Shown here piece after piece: positions 1 to 6,087 of a stretch of DNA of 11,978 nt; position 1 is the stretch's first letter, and every line of letters begins with the position of its first letter. The stretch is from Gammaproteobacteria bacterium. GTDB taxonomy: Bacteria > Pseudomonadota > Gammaproteobacteria > Steroidobacterales > Steroidobacteraceae. A program made the position numbers and the translations under genes. The notes below the pieces were generated by a model. That model made no database searches. It had not been told where the DNA came from and worked only from the letters and a program-made list of their open reading frames with translations. The stretch is taken from the NCBI GenBank assembly GCA_003165495.1, contig PMMB01000294.1:1-11978 (forward strand), written 5' to 3'.

Positions 1-1110
1 CGTTTGTTGGCCAGAGCCGAAAACGCACTGCTCGAAGAACGCCTCGACGAAGCATCGGTCGCAATCGAGACGGCGCGCAAATCGGGCGTTGAAGGCGGCC
101 GCATTGCGTTCTTGACAGCGCAGCTCGTCAAATCGCGCGAGCGGTTGAAAACGGCGCAAGCCTTGGTGCGCGTTCGAAGTGAACCTAATGCCGGCGAGGA
201 CAAAGTAAGCCCCTTGCTAACGCTCGCCGCGCAACGCATCAACGACGCACACCTCATCGACCCGGAGCAGGACAGCGCACTCTTTTACGTTCAGAAGGCG
301 TTGCGGCTCGATCCCAATAGCGGTGCGGCGCAGGAAGCCGAAAAAACGCTCGCGGTGCGCTTGCTGACGGAAGCCCACAGCGCCATCGATCGCCGGGATT
401 TTGCGCAGGCATCCGGTTGGCTCGAGGCCGCCAAAGGCATCGCGGCTGCGGCCAACATTGACGCAGCGCAGGGACTGCTCGCGAGTGCGCGACAAGAAGC
501 GGACGCCGATGCCTGGACTCAGCTGCTGAATAACGCCACGGAGCGCTTGCGGCAGGATCGGCTCATCGAACCGGCCAACGATAGTGCCAAGTACTACTTG
601 CTGACCTTGCGAGGCCTGGATCCGAGCAACGCCGGTCTCACTGCCGCAATGCAAGAGCTGGGGAAACGTCTGTTGGTCAAGGCACGCCGTGCCTTAGACC
701 TCGGGCAGTACGATGCGGCGCGAAGCTGGCTGGATGAAGCAGCCACGAGCGGCTTTGCTTCGCCCGAATTTGATTCGGCAACGCATGATCTGGACACCGC
801 CGTTGCCGGACAACAATTCCTGGCGAACGTCATCGCGGCCGGCGACCTCACGCTCGTCAAGTCGATAAAGCCGGCTTATCCGAGAAAGGCACTATTGAGC
901 AAGACCCAGGGTTGGGTGGAATTGGATTTCACGGTCGCCGAAAGCGGCGCGGTGAAAGATATTGCCGTCCACGCCACCAGCGCTCCCGGCGTGTTCGACG
1001 GTGCCGCGATAAACGCCCTATCGCAATGGCGTTACAAGCCGATTCTGCGCGACGCCAAGCCTGCGGCGCAGCGTGCCCGCGTTCGAATCCGCTTCGCCCT
1101 GGCCGATTGA
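1..1110 (+). CDS. TonB C-terminal domain protein with N-terminal helical (TPR-like) repeats, 5' end cut by window
   Basis: The reading frame is open to the first base, so the N-terminus lies outside the window; the visible part is 368 residues counted from the TTG at base 4. Residues 1-270 are alanine-rich, charged helices built from a repeated unit: residues 71-145 and 174-248 align closely (shared pattern of a helix, a D/E-P-x-x-D-S turn, a 'LDP' turn, then 'LL-x-A-x-x-A-(I/L)-D'), and residues 1-50 match the second half of the unit. Residues 280-368 form a TonB C-terminal domain, with the typical 'P-x-Y-P-x-x-A' start (P290-A296), a 'G-x-V-x-L-D-F-T-V' strand and the 'A-x-x-A-L-x-Q-W-R-Y-K-P' helix-strand near 334-346. 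TonB domains contact outer-membrane receptors, so the protein is probably anchored in the inner membrane by its missing N-terminus and reaches into the periplasm. Its partner receptor and substrate cannot be told from here. The frame ends in TGA at 1108-1110. Confidence 0.85.
   Translation, partial: RLLARAENALLEERLDEASVAIETARKSGVEGGRIAFLTAQLVKSRERLKTAQALVRVRSEPNAGEDKVSPLLTLAAQRINDAHLIDPEQDSALFYVQKALRLDPNSGAAQEAEKTLAVRLLTEAHSAIDRRDFAQASGWLEAAKGIAAAANIDAAQGLLASARQEADADAWTQLLNNATERLRQDRLIEPANDSAKYYLLTLRGLDPSNAGLTAAMQELGKRLLVKARRALDLGQYDAARSWLDEAATSGFASPEFDSATHDLDTAVAGQQFLANVIAAGDLTLVKSIKPAYPRKALLSKTQGWVELDFTVAESGAVKDIAVHATSAPGVFDGAAINALSQWRYKPILRDAKPAAQRARVRIRFALAD
214..747 (+). repeat. Two tandem copies of a ~75-residue repeat inside the TonB-like protein
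   Basis: Bases 214-438 (residues 71-145) and 523-747 (residues 174-248) encode the same pattern: LL-x-x-A-x-x-R-(I/L)-x-x-x-x-L-I-(D/E)-P, then D-S-A, then LDPS/LDPN, then LL-x-(E/K)-A and finally a W-L-(E/D)-A-A turn. The first 50 residues in the window repeat the second half again, so at least one more unit lies to the left of the window. The copies are visible at protein level and are diverged at DNA level, which points to an old duplication rather than a recent tandem event. Confidence 0.75.
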
Positions 1111-1126
1111 CTCTTGAGGCTATGCG

Positions 1127-1144
1127 TAGGCTTAGGCCTAGGCC
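1127..1144. other. Palindromic cluster between convergent gene ends
   Basis: Seventeen bases after the TonB-like gene there is a cluster of TAGGC words. GGCCTAGGCC (1135-1144) is a perfect 10-base palindrome, and TAGGC (1127-1131) can pair with GCCTA (1136-1140) around a TTAG loop. It lies between the stop of the rightward gene and overlaps the stop of the leftward redoxin remnant, where a two-way terminator would be expected. There is no run of T on either side, so a classical intrinsic terminator is not supported. Confidence 0.3.
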
Positions 1145-1447
1145 GCTGAACCGCAGGTCAGCGCAGCCATGTCCGACTCCTGCGTGAGCGCGCCGATTTC
1201 GGCCCCGATACGCAAATCATCAACCGCACCGAATGCGTGCTTACGCACGAGTCCGTGGCGATCGATCAAAACGAGGCTAGGTGTGCCGAGCATTTTGTTC
1301 ATCCTTCGGCTCGAAGGTCTCGTAAATTCTCTGCGCCTGGGGAACCGCGCCGCCAATCGAGTTCGGGCACAACACCTGGAACGCGGCAAGCACGACTACC
1401 CGTCCGCGCAGACCGGAAAGCAGCAGCGGTCGATCCGTGTTGAACAA
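1138..1447 (-). pseudogene. Remnant of a redoxin/thioredoxin-fold (AhpC/TSA or TlpA-like) gene with central deletion and frameshift
   Basis: Two leftward frames carry the two ends of one redoxin. Frame A (1447 to stop TAG at 1277-1279) reads 'NTDRPLLLSGLRG', then a hydrophobic strand 'VVVLAAFQVLCP' and 'PQAQRIYETF', which is the N-terminal strand, the peroxidatic/thioredoxin Cys region and the following helix. Frame B (in frame from about 1302 to stop TAG at 1138-1140) reads 'LGTPSLVLIDRHG', then 'RKHAFGAVDDL' and 'GAEIGAL', which is the cis-Pro strand and C-terminal helix of the same fold. The segment that normally joins them, roughly 80 residues by memory of the family, is missing, and the frames do not agree across the junction near 1290-1310. 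Frame A has a TAA at 1448-1450 just before it and no convincing ribosome site, so the true N-terminus is lost too. Only one Cys is kept at the active-site position (C-P-N-S where a second Cys can occur). I judge it non-functional; a short expressed fragment cannot be excluded. Confidence 0.7.
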
Positions 1448-1470
1448 TTACAAGAGGCAGATTAAGGCGT

Positions 1471-1488
1471 GGAATTCTTGCGAATTCC
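1471..1488. other. Perfect 7-bp inverted repeat GGAATTC-TTGC-GAATTCC
   Basis: The two arms, 1471-1477 and 1482-1488, pair perfectly around a TTGC loop. The hairpin is 47-64 bases beyond the csrA stop on the leftward strand, in the gap before the redoxin remnant. It could be part of the transcription end of csrA or a protein-binding dyad. No T-run follows it in either direction. Confidence 0.35.
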
Positions 1489-1513
1489 CCAGCAATGAGT
1501 TAAGGAGGCGAGC

Positions 1514-1526
1514 CGGCGATTCGCCG
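1514..1526 (-). terminator. Possible terminator stem of csrA
   Basis: CGGCG (1514-1518) and CGCCG (1522-1526) form a 5-bp GC-only stem with a 3-base loop, beginning eight bases after the csrA stop codon on the leftward strand. The position fits a transcript end. The downstream leftward sequence is mixed C and T (CTCGCCTCCTT) rather than a clean T-run, so confidence is low. Confidence 0.3.
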
Positions 1527-1534
1527 CGGACAAT

Positions 1535-1714
1535 TTACGGCGCCGGGTTTCGTTCGCGCTGTTTGCGTTCCGCGATTTCCTCGCGATCCACAGCGACGCT
1601 GCGGGGCGCCTTGATGCCGATGCGAACCTGTGAACCGTTCACCGCCATCACGGTCACTTCGACATCGTCGCCTATGCGCAAACTTTCACCGGTGCGGCGA
1701 GTAAGTATCAGCAT
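1535..1714 (-). CDS. csrA: CsrA/RsmA family RNA-binding carbon storage regulator
   Basis: A 59-residue protein that matches CsrA across its whole length. CsrA is a small homodimer that binds GGA-containing hairpins in mRNA leaders and changes translation or stability of genes for carbon metabolism, motility, biofilm and c-di-GMP turnover. The conserved start 'MLILTRR-GE' and the RNA-binding positions L4, R6, V40, V42 and R44 in 'SVAVDREEI' are all present. The glycines G9, G15 and G33 and the core 'VRIGI-AP' are also kept; the tail after residue 50 is short and basic. The ATG at 1714 is chosen because family members begin with MLILTR and a GGGAG ribosome site lies about 8 bases upstream; the same frame opens further upstream (to 1744) but that part has no homology. 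The GGA in this ribosome site could allow self-repression. The gene is 106 bases downstream of the GGDEF/EAL gene on the same strand. The usual gammaproteobacterial neighbour alaS is not seen on either side, so this may be an additional csrA copy. Confidence 0.95.
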   Translation of the reverse strand: MLILTRRTGESLRIGDDVEVTVMAVNGSQVRIGIKAPRSVAVDREEIAERKQRERNPAP

Positions 1715-1807
1715 GTTGGAGACTCCCGGTGATTTGAGCCTCAATTAACCCACGCGGGGAACTTCCTCGCTGTGAGCGTTTTTCTGCGAGTCGCTGTAGG
1801 ACTCCGC

Positions 1808-1823
1808 TGACCCCGCCGGGTCA
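1808..1823. other. Hairpin TGACCC-CGCC-GGGTCA over the stop codon of the GGDEF/EAL gene
   Basis: TGACCC (1808-1813) and GGGTCA (1818-1823) pair perfectly around CGCC. The right arm includes the stop codon (1821-1823) of the leftward GGDEF/EAL gene. It could reduce read-through into csrA or protect the upstream mRNA 3' end, but there is no T-run after it, so the two genes may still share a transcript. Confidence 0.35.
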
Positions 1824-4073
1824 GACCTTGTCCGCGCATTCCGGGGCTGCGGCCCAGTCACTGACGGTGGCTTCGTAGATGGCCAATTCCCGCAGGAGAT
1901 CCTCGAGAGGCTGCGCTTTGCCCATCGCAAATCCTTGGCCGTAGTCGACCCCCAGGTCCGCCATGCGCGCCCGCAATACGTCGGTCTCGACGTATTCGGC
2001 AATGGTTTCCATGCACATGACCTTCGCCAGCTGAGCGATGGCTTTGATCATCGATTCCGAACGCGAATTGGTGATCGCATCGCGGACGAAACTGCCGTCG
2101 ATTTTGAGATAGTTGACCGATAGATCCTTCAAGTACGCCAGCGAACTGACGCCGGTGCCGAAATCGTCGAGCGCAAACTGGCAACCCAGATCTTGCAAGC
2201 TGCGAATGAAATTCTGCGCCTTGACCAGATTGCCGATGGTTGCCGTTTCGGTCAATTCAAAGCACAGGACTGCGGGCGGTAGGCCGCTCGCTTTGATCTC
2301 ATTGATCACGAACTCGAGAAACGACTCGTCCTGCAACGATTGACCGGAAAGGTTGATGGCGAAGCGTGCGATATCCTCGCCCACCGACGCGCTGTGTTTA
2401 CCGAGCAGTCCGCAAGCGCGGTGCACCACCCAGCGATCCACCGTGGGCATGAGCTGATAACGCTCCGCCGCGGAAAGAAATTTGCCTGGCGGAATGATTT
2501 CGCCGCGATCGCCCAGCATACGGATCAGCAATTCGAAGCGTGGGCGGCCATAGTTGCCGCGCAACGGCAGAATAGGCTGTGCATCGAGGCGGAAACTGTC
2601 GTTGTCGAGCGCGTCGCGCAACTTGCCGATGACCAAGATGTCGGTGTGGCGCCTGATGATGCTCTGATCGGAATCCTGGAACATTTCGACGCGATTGCGC
2701 CCGCGATCTTTGGCCGCTTTACAAGCGATTTCCGCAGTGGCCAGTGCATGAGCGAGCGGGTGATCGGAGCGGCCTATCGGTGCGACGCCAATACAGGCGG
2801 ACACTTGGAAAGAGCCCTGCCCGGCGCGCGGCAGGATGGCGGCGGCGGCCGCGCGAATCTTTTCCGCGACGATCGCCGCTGCCTCCATGTTGGAATTCGG
2901 GATGAGGGCGGCTAGCCGATCGCCGGAAATGCGCGCCGACAAGGCCCCCGCGGGCAAGGACTTGGCCATGCCCTCGGCGACACTGACGATCACATCGTCG
3001 CCCACGTGCATGCCGAAGGTTTCGTTGATGACATGCAGCCGATCGATGTCGAGATAGAGAATGATGTGCGTTTCCGCGGATGTCGACGGAGCGAGCAGCG
3101 CCGAGGCCTGACGTTCGAATGCCTGGCGAGTCATCAGGCCTGTGCTGGAGTCGTATTGGGCCTGAATGATGCTGGTCGCTCTCTTCGCCAGCACTTCGGC
3201 AATACGCGTTTGATGCATATCGAAGTCCGGCGCGCTCGGCGGATTGAACAGGGCAAGCACGCCCATGACCCGTTCTGAAGGGTGTCGCACCGGGCAGGCC
3301 AAGATCTTGTACGGAGCCGCGACGTCGCTCGGGACCTTGGAAATATGATTGACGACGATGGTGCGCTGCTGCAACTGCATCCAAACCATCAAATGATGCT
3401 GCGCCCGGTGCAGCGATTCCGGCGACATTGGCTGGCCGCTGCGCGTCAAGGACAGGGCGATGTTCTTGTCGGGCACCCACAATGCCGCGAGTGCGCAGCC
3501 CATGCGCTCGAGCGCGGTCTTCATGATGAGCCCGAATTCGTCGGTATCGCTCGCAGCCGCGGATTGATGCGACGAAATTTCCAGCATGAGATTCAGGTCG
3601 CGTTCGCGCACGTCGAGATCGCGTTCGCGAGAACCCAATTTCGAACGCAGCGTGAGTTCGCGCCGCAGGCACTCCAATGCCGGTTGCACCAACAGACGCA
3701 CGGTCTGCAGCGGGCGCGCCTCGGATTGCTTGCCGGACAAACGCGTAATCAGGCTGACGACGCCTAGCAACTCGATGTGTTCGCCGCGTAGCGCGAAGGA
3801 GTACACGGCGCGGTCGGCATCGAGAATTCGCACGACGCCGGCGAATTCCGCGGCATCCGACAGGGCATTCGCGATGACGTCTTTGATGAAATCGGGCTCG
3901 TCGGCGCTGTCCCACTCGTCCGAGGCCCATACCAGGTTGGAAAAGCCGTCGTGCACGACCACTCCGCGCAAACTCGGCATGAGCATTCGAAGCAATCGAC
4001 CGTAGGGGTCGAACGAGGCGTCCGCGGCGGGACTCTCGATGGCGGTCGACTTTATTTCCAGCACTGCGGCCAT
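1821..4073 (-). CDS. GAF-GGDEF-EAL protein: degenerate diguanylate cyclase domain with predicted active c-di-GMP phosphodiesterase
   Basis: A 750-residue soluble signalling protein with no membrane segment. Residues 1-137 are a uniquely built N-terminal sensory region. Residues 138-165 are a charged coiled-coil-like linker with the repeated word RERDL. About 165-305 resemble a GAF sensor domain. Residues 306-465 are a GGDEF fold: 'DSSTGLMTR', the metal-site D342/D344 strand and the 'H-V-G-D-D' turn (356-360) are kept, but the signature is SGDRL at 383-387, so cyclase activity is unlikely; no RxxD inhibitory site precedes it. Residues 485-735 are an EAL domain with the usual catalytic set: E514-L-L, N574, E606 in FELTET, D636-D637 in DDFGTG, K657 in KIDG, E693 and Q713 in GQGF. 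It should therefore hydrolyse c-di-GMP, with the GGDEF and GAF parts acting as regulators. The ATG at 4073 gives a full N-terminus but has only AGG immediately before it, so the exact start is uncertain. csrA follows downstream on the same strand. Confidence 0.92.
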   Translation of the reverse strand: MAAVLEIKSTAIESPAADASFDPYGRLLRMLMPSLRGVVVHDGFSNLVWASDEWDSADEPDFIKDVIANALSDAAEFAGVVRILDADRAVYSFALRGEHIELLGVVSLITRLSGKQSEARPLQTVRLLVQPALECLRRELTLRSKLGSRERDLDVRERDLNLMLEISSHQSAAASDTDEFGLIMKTALERMGCALAALWVPDKNIALSLTRSGQPMSPESLHRAQHHLMVWMQLQQRTIVVNHISKVPSDVAAPYKILACPVRHPSERVMGVLALFNPPSAPDFDMHQTRIAEVLAKRATSIIQAQYDSSTGLMTRQAFERQASALLAPSTSAETHIILYLDIDRLHVINETFGMHVGDDVIVSVAEGMAKSLPAGALSARISGDRLAALIPNSNMEAAAIVAEKIRAAAAAILPRAGQGSFQVSACIGVAPIGRSDHPLAHALATAEIACKAAKDRGRNRVEMFQDSDQSIIRRHTDILVIGKLRDALDNDSFRLDAQPILPLRGNYGRPRFELLIRMLGDRGEIIPPGKFLSAAERYQLMPTVDRWVVHRACGLLGKHSASVGEDIARFAINLSGQSLQDESFLEFVINEIKASGLPPAVLCFELTETATIGNLVKAQNFIRSLQDLGCQFALDDFGTGVSSLAYLKDLSVNYLKIDGSFVRDAITNSRSESMIKAIAQLAKVMCMETIAEYVETDVLRARMADLGVDYGQGFAMGKAQPLEDLLRELAIYEATVSDWAAAPECADKV

Positions 4074-4225
4074 CCTAGCGTGTTCGAGGTAAGGAACTCC
4101 CGAATCAATGTGCTAGAAACGCGCCGATTGGGCCTTGACGGGAGTCGCAATTCAACCTAATACCTACAGGGTTTTCCCTAAACCCGTGACAATAGTCGCC
4201 GATTCTTGTGATGCAAATCGCGGAT
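4074..4225. promoter_or_regulatory. Intergenic leader of the GGDEF/EAL gene with overlapping dyads at 4169-4185
   Basis: This 152-base gap should hold the promoter of the leftward GGDEF/EAL gene. At 4169-4185 GGGTTT and AAACCC pair around TCCCT, while AGGG-TTTT-CCCT (4168-4179) forms a second, alternative dyad in the same bases. On the leftward strand a TTGTCA word lies just upstream (4189-4194), which could serve as a -35 element, but the best -10 candidates (CTGTAG, TATTAG) are poor or badly spaced. The symmetric sequence is thus either an operator or the transcription end of the 136-residue gene upstream. I cannot decide between these. Confidence 0.3.
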
Positions 4226-4636
4226 TCAACGCGGATCGCGGCTGCGGTGCGTCAAGACGCCGAGTAGATAGCGGCCGCCGGGGATGCGAATGAGACGAAA
4301 CACTGTGCGCCAAAAGCGCCTCGCCTTCGCGTCGAGAATGGCGAGCGGCAAGGCTTCGTAGAGGTGCGCCAGGGGTTCATGCACGATCGCGCTTTGCGTG
4401 TAGATGGTTCTCGGTTGCTCCGCCGACTTCATGGTCAACACCGCTGCCTCTGCGCGCCACTCGATATCGATATCGCGGACAGCGGACGACCGAAAAGCTT
4501 CGGCCGCGCCGGAATCTGCGCCCCGCAGAAACACATCGATCGGTGCGGGCTCGCTGCGCGACAGTCGCCACGCACCTTCTCCAAGATTCCAAGTCAGAAA
4601 TGGCCCGGGTAAATTGCGTCGCATCTTTGGTTTCAT
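4226..4636 (-). CDS. Conserved-looking hypothetical protein, 136 aa
   Basis: I do not recognise the family. The protein is compact, without a signal peptide or membrane segment, with a mixed strand/helix pattern. Residues 9-30 contain 'GPFLTWNLGEGAWRLSRS', followed by 'IDVFLRGADS' (33-42), a strand-rich middle (residues 52-86) and a basic, aromatic C-terminal half with 'ARRFWRTVFRLIRIPGGRYL' (105-124). It looks like real coding sequence because the ATG at 4636 has a good AGGA ribosome site about 7 bases upstream, it fills the gap between two real genes, and its composition is protein-like and not the Arg/Pro-rich type of GC-rich shadow frames. A second ATG four codons in (4624) is possible. 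It is divergent from the MATE transporter gene, and this spacing is the only hint to function: the two may be controlled from one shared region. Confidence 0.65.
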   Translation of the reverse strand: MKPKMRRNLPGPFLTWNLGEGAWRLSRSEPAPIDVFLRGADSGAAEAFRSSAVRDIDIEWRAEAAVLTMKSAEQPRTIYTQSAIVHEPLAHLYEALPLAILDAKARRFWRTVFRLIRIPGGRYLLGVLTHRSRDPR

Positions 4637-4654
4637 TGCTTCATCCTACGCGGG

Positions 4655-6079
4655 ATGGACACGTCTATAAATCTACTCCCCGGACAGGCATTGAGCTCCA
4701 GCGGTCGCCCGCGACTCGATTACCTTGCCGTGGCGACGCTGGCTTTTCCCTTCATGTTGAACAGCGCCGTGCAGGCCGTGCTGAACGCGACGGACACCTG
4801 GTTCATCGGACGATTGTCTCCGGCCGCCACGGCAGGCGTAGGCGCAGTGTACTGGCCGATCCTGGTCTGCGTGCTGCTTTTCGGCGGAGTCGGTCTATCG
4901 GTGCAGACGTTGGTGGCGCAGGCTTACGGCGGTCATCGATATACGCGCGCGTCGCGGGCGACCTGGACCGCCCTTTGGGCTTCGCTGTTCACCGTGCCCT
5001 TATTTGTTTTGCTTGCCCTGACGGGCTCGTGGATTTTCGCGCCTTTCGACATTCCCCCCGAGACTCTGCGACTCGCTCTCGAATACTGGTTTCCGCGCAT
5101 GCTCGGCGGACCGCTCGGCATCGCCCTATGGTCGCTTCTTGGCTTCTTCAACGGCATCGGCCGTCCGGTGATCACGCTGTGGGTGACCGTTGGCGTCGCC
5201 GTGGCGAATGCTCTGCTGAACCAACTGTTCATGTTCGACTTCGGGTTAGGGATAGCCGGATCCGCCTGGGCGACCAACGTCGCGCAGCTGGTCGGCGTGG
5301 TCACGGCGGCCGTATTATTTTTGGGAAGGGCGACGCGAGAGCGCTACGGCTCCCACCTGACCACGCGCCTGCATGCCCGAGCGCTATTTCGCCAATTCAA
5401 ATTGGGATTCCCAATGGGATTGCTGATTGCCGCGGATATCCTTGGTTTTGCACTGTTTCAGTTGATGCAGGTACGACTCGGCATCGTCGACGGTGCGTCC
5501 ACGCAGATCGTCATGATGCTCACGTCCTTTTGCTACATGCCCGCGGTGGGCATCGCAATGGCGGGTACCACACTCGTCGGGCAGGCTATCGGCGCAGGGC
5601 ATCGTGATTGGGCGTTCAAGGTAGGCAACGGAATCATTTTGATCGCCGTGATCTACATGGGCGCGATCGGCGTGCTGCTCGCAGCGGCCGGCCCTTGGGT
5701 GATGCCGTTCTTCACCAATCGCGCGGATCCAGACGCCGCGCGCGTGGCGGCACGAGGATGTGAATTGCTTTGGATTGCCGCCGGATATCAGTTGTTCGAT
5801 GGCTTCAACATCAGCAGCAGCGCGTGCCTGCGGGGTGCAGGCGATGTGCGCCTTCCGGCCATCATGGTACTTGCATTATCCTGGCTGCTTTTCGTGCCGC
5901 TCGCGCATAGTCTGTCGTTTGCACCGGGCAACGGCTGGGTGGATTGGTTGCCGCAATTCGGATTGGGCGCGGTCGGCGGGTGGTTTGCCGCCTTGACGTA
6001 TGTTTGCTGCTTGGGATTGATGCTTTATCTCCGTTGGTGGTCCGGCGCCTGGCAGCGCATCGCGTTGCCGCTCACTTGA
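4655..6079 (+). CDS. MATE-family efflux transporter
   Basis: A 474-residue polytopic membrane protein of the multidrug and toxic compound extrusion family, which exports cationic drugs, dyes or metabolites in exchange for Na+ or H+ across the inner membrane. The length and the roughly twelve hydrophobic segments fit the family, arranged as two halves. The first half starts near residue 22 and has the early family word 'ATDTWFIGRL' (45-54), then 'AQAYG' (88-92). The second half has 'VGQAIGAGH' (308-316) and 'CLRGAGD' (391-397), both typical MATE positions. Residues 1-20 are a short soluble N-terminus. The ATG at 4655 has no clear Shine-Dalgarno (only CGGG directly in front); it is kept because it leaves the full first helix intact. 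The dacB gene follows after 8 bases, so the pair is probably co-transcribed. The substrate cannot be predicted, and subtype (NorM or DinF) is not assigned. Confidence 0.93.
   Translation: MDTSINLLPGQALSSSGRPRLDYLAVATLAFPFMLNSAVQAVLNATDTWFIGRLSPAATAGVGAVYWPILVCVLLFGGVGLSVQTLVAQAYGGHRYTRASRATWTALWASLFTVPLFVLLALTGSWIFAPFDIPPETLRLALEYWFPRMLGGPLGIALWSLLGFFNGIGRPVITLWVTVGVAVANALLNQLFMFDFGLGIAGSAWATNVAQLVGVVTAAVLFLGRATRERYGSHLTTRLHARALFRQFKLGFPMGLLIAADILGFALFQLMQVRLGIVDGASTQIVMMLTSFCYMPAVGIAMAGTTLVGQAIGAGHRDWAFKVGNGIILIAVIYMGAIGVLLAAAGPWVMPFFTNRADPDAARVAARGCELLWIAAGYQLFDGFNISSSACLRGAGDVRLPAIMVLALSWLLFVPLAHSLSFAPGNGWVDWLPQFGLGAVGGWFAALTYVCCLGLMLYLRWWSGAWQRIALPLT
4664..4669 (-). promoter_or_regulatory. 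Weak -10 candidate for the 136-aa gene, inside the first codons of the MATE gene
   Basis: On the leftward strand TATAGA (plus-strand TCTATA at 4664-4669) lies 27 bases before the ATG at 4636. It fits a -10 hexamer with a short leader. No good -35 hexamer is seen at the right spacing, so this is only a candidate. Its main point is that, with 18 bases between the divergent starts, each promoter must overlap the other gene's coding start. Confidence 0.2.
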
Positions 6080-6087
6080 GAAGCGTA

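Noticed and set aside
1169..1465. Rightward frames of 98 and 68 codons over the redoxin remnant
   Set aside because: They are antisense to DNA that clearly encodes redoxin pieces on the other strand and have no family features.
2719..3930. A 403-codon open frame on the leftward strand inside the GGDEF/EAL gene
   Set aside because: It is in a different frame of the same DNA, very rich in Arg, Ala and Pro, without any recognisable domain; the overlapping EAL protein has full family motifs.
4543..5607. A 354-codon rightward frame overlapping the MATE gene start
   Set aside because: Composition is Arg/His/Pro-rich as in GC-rich shadow frames and it overlaps a clear transporter and the 136-residue gene.
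5944..6087. A 48-residue N-terminal extension of DacB into the transporter gene
   Set aside because: It would be encoded in a shadow frame of the transporter and would bury the export signal that starts at 6088.
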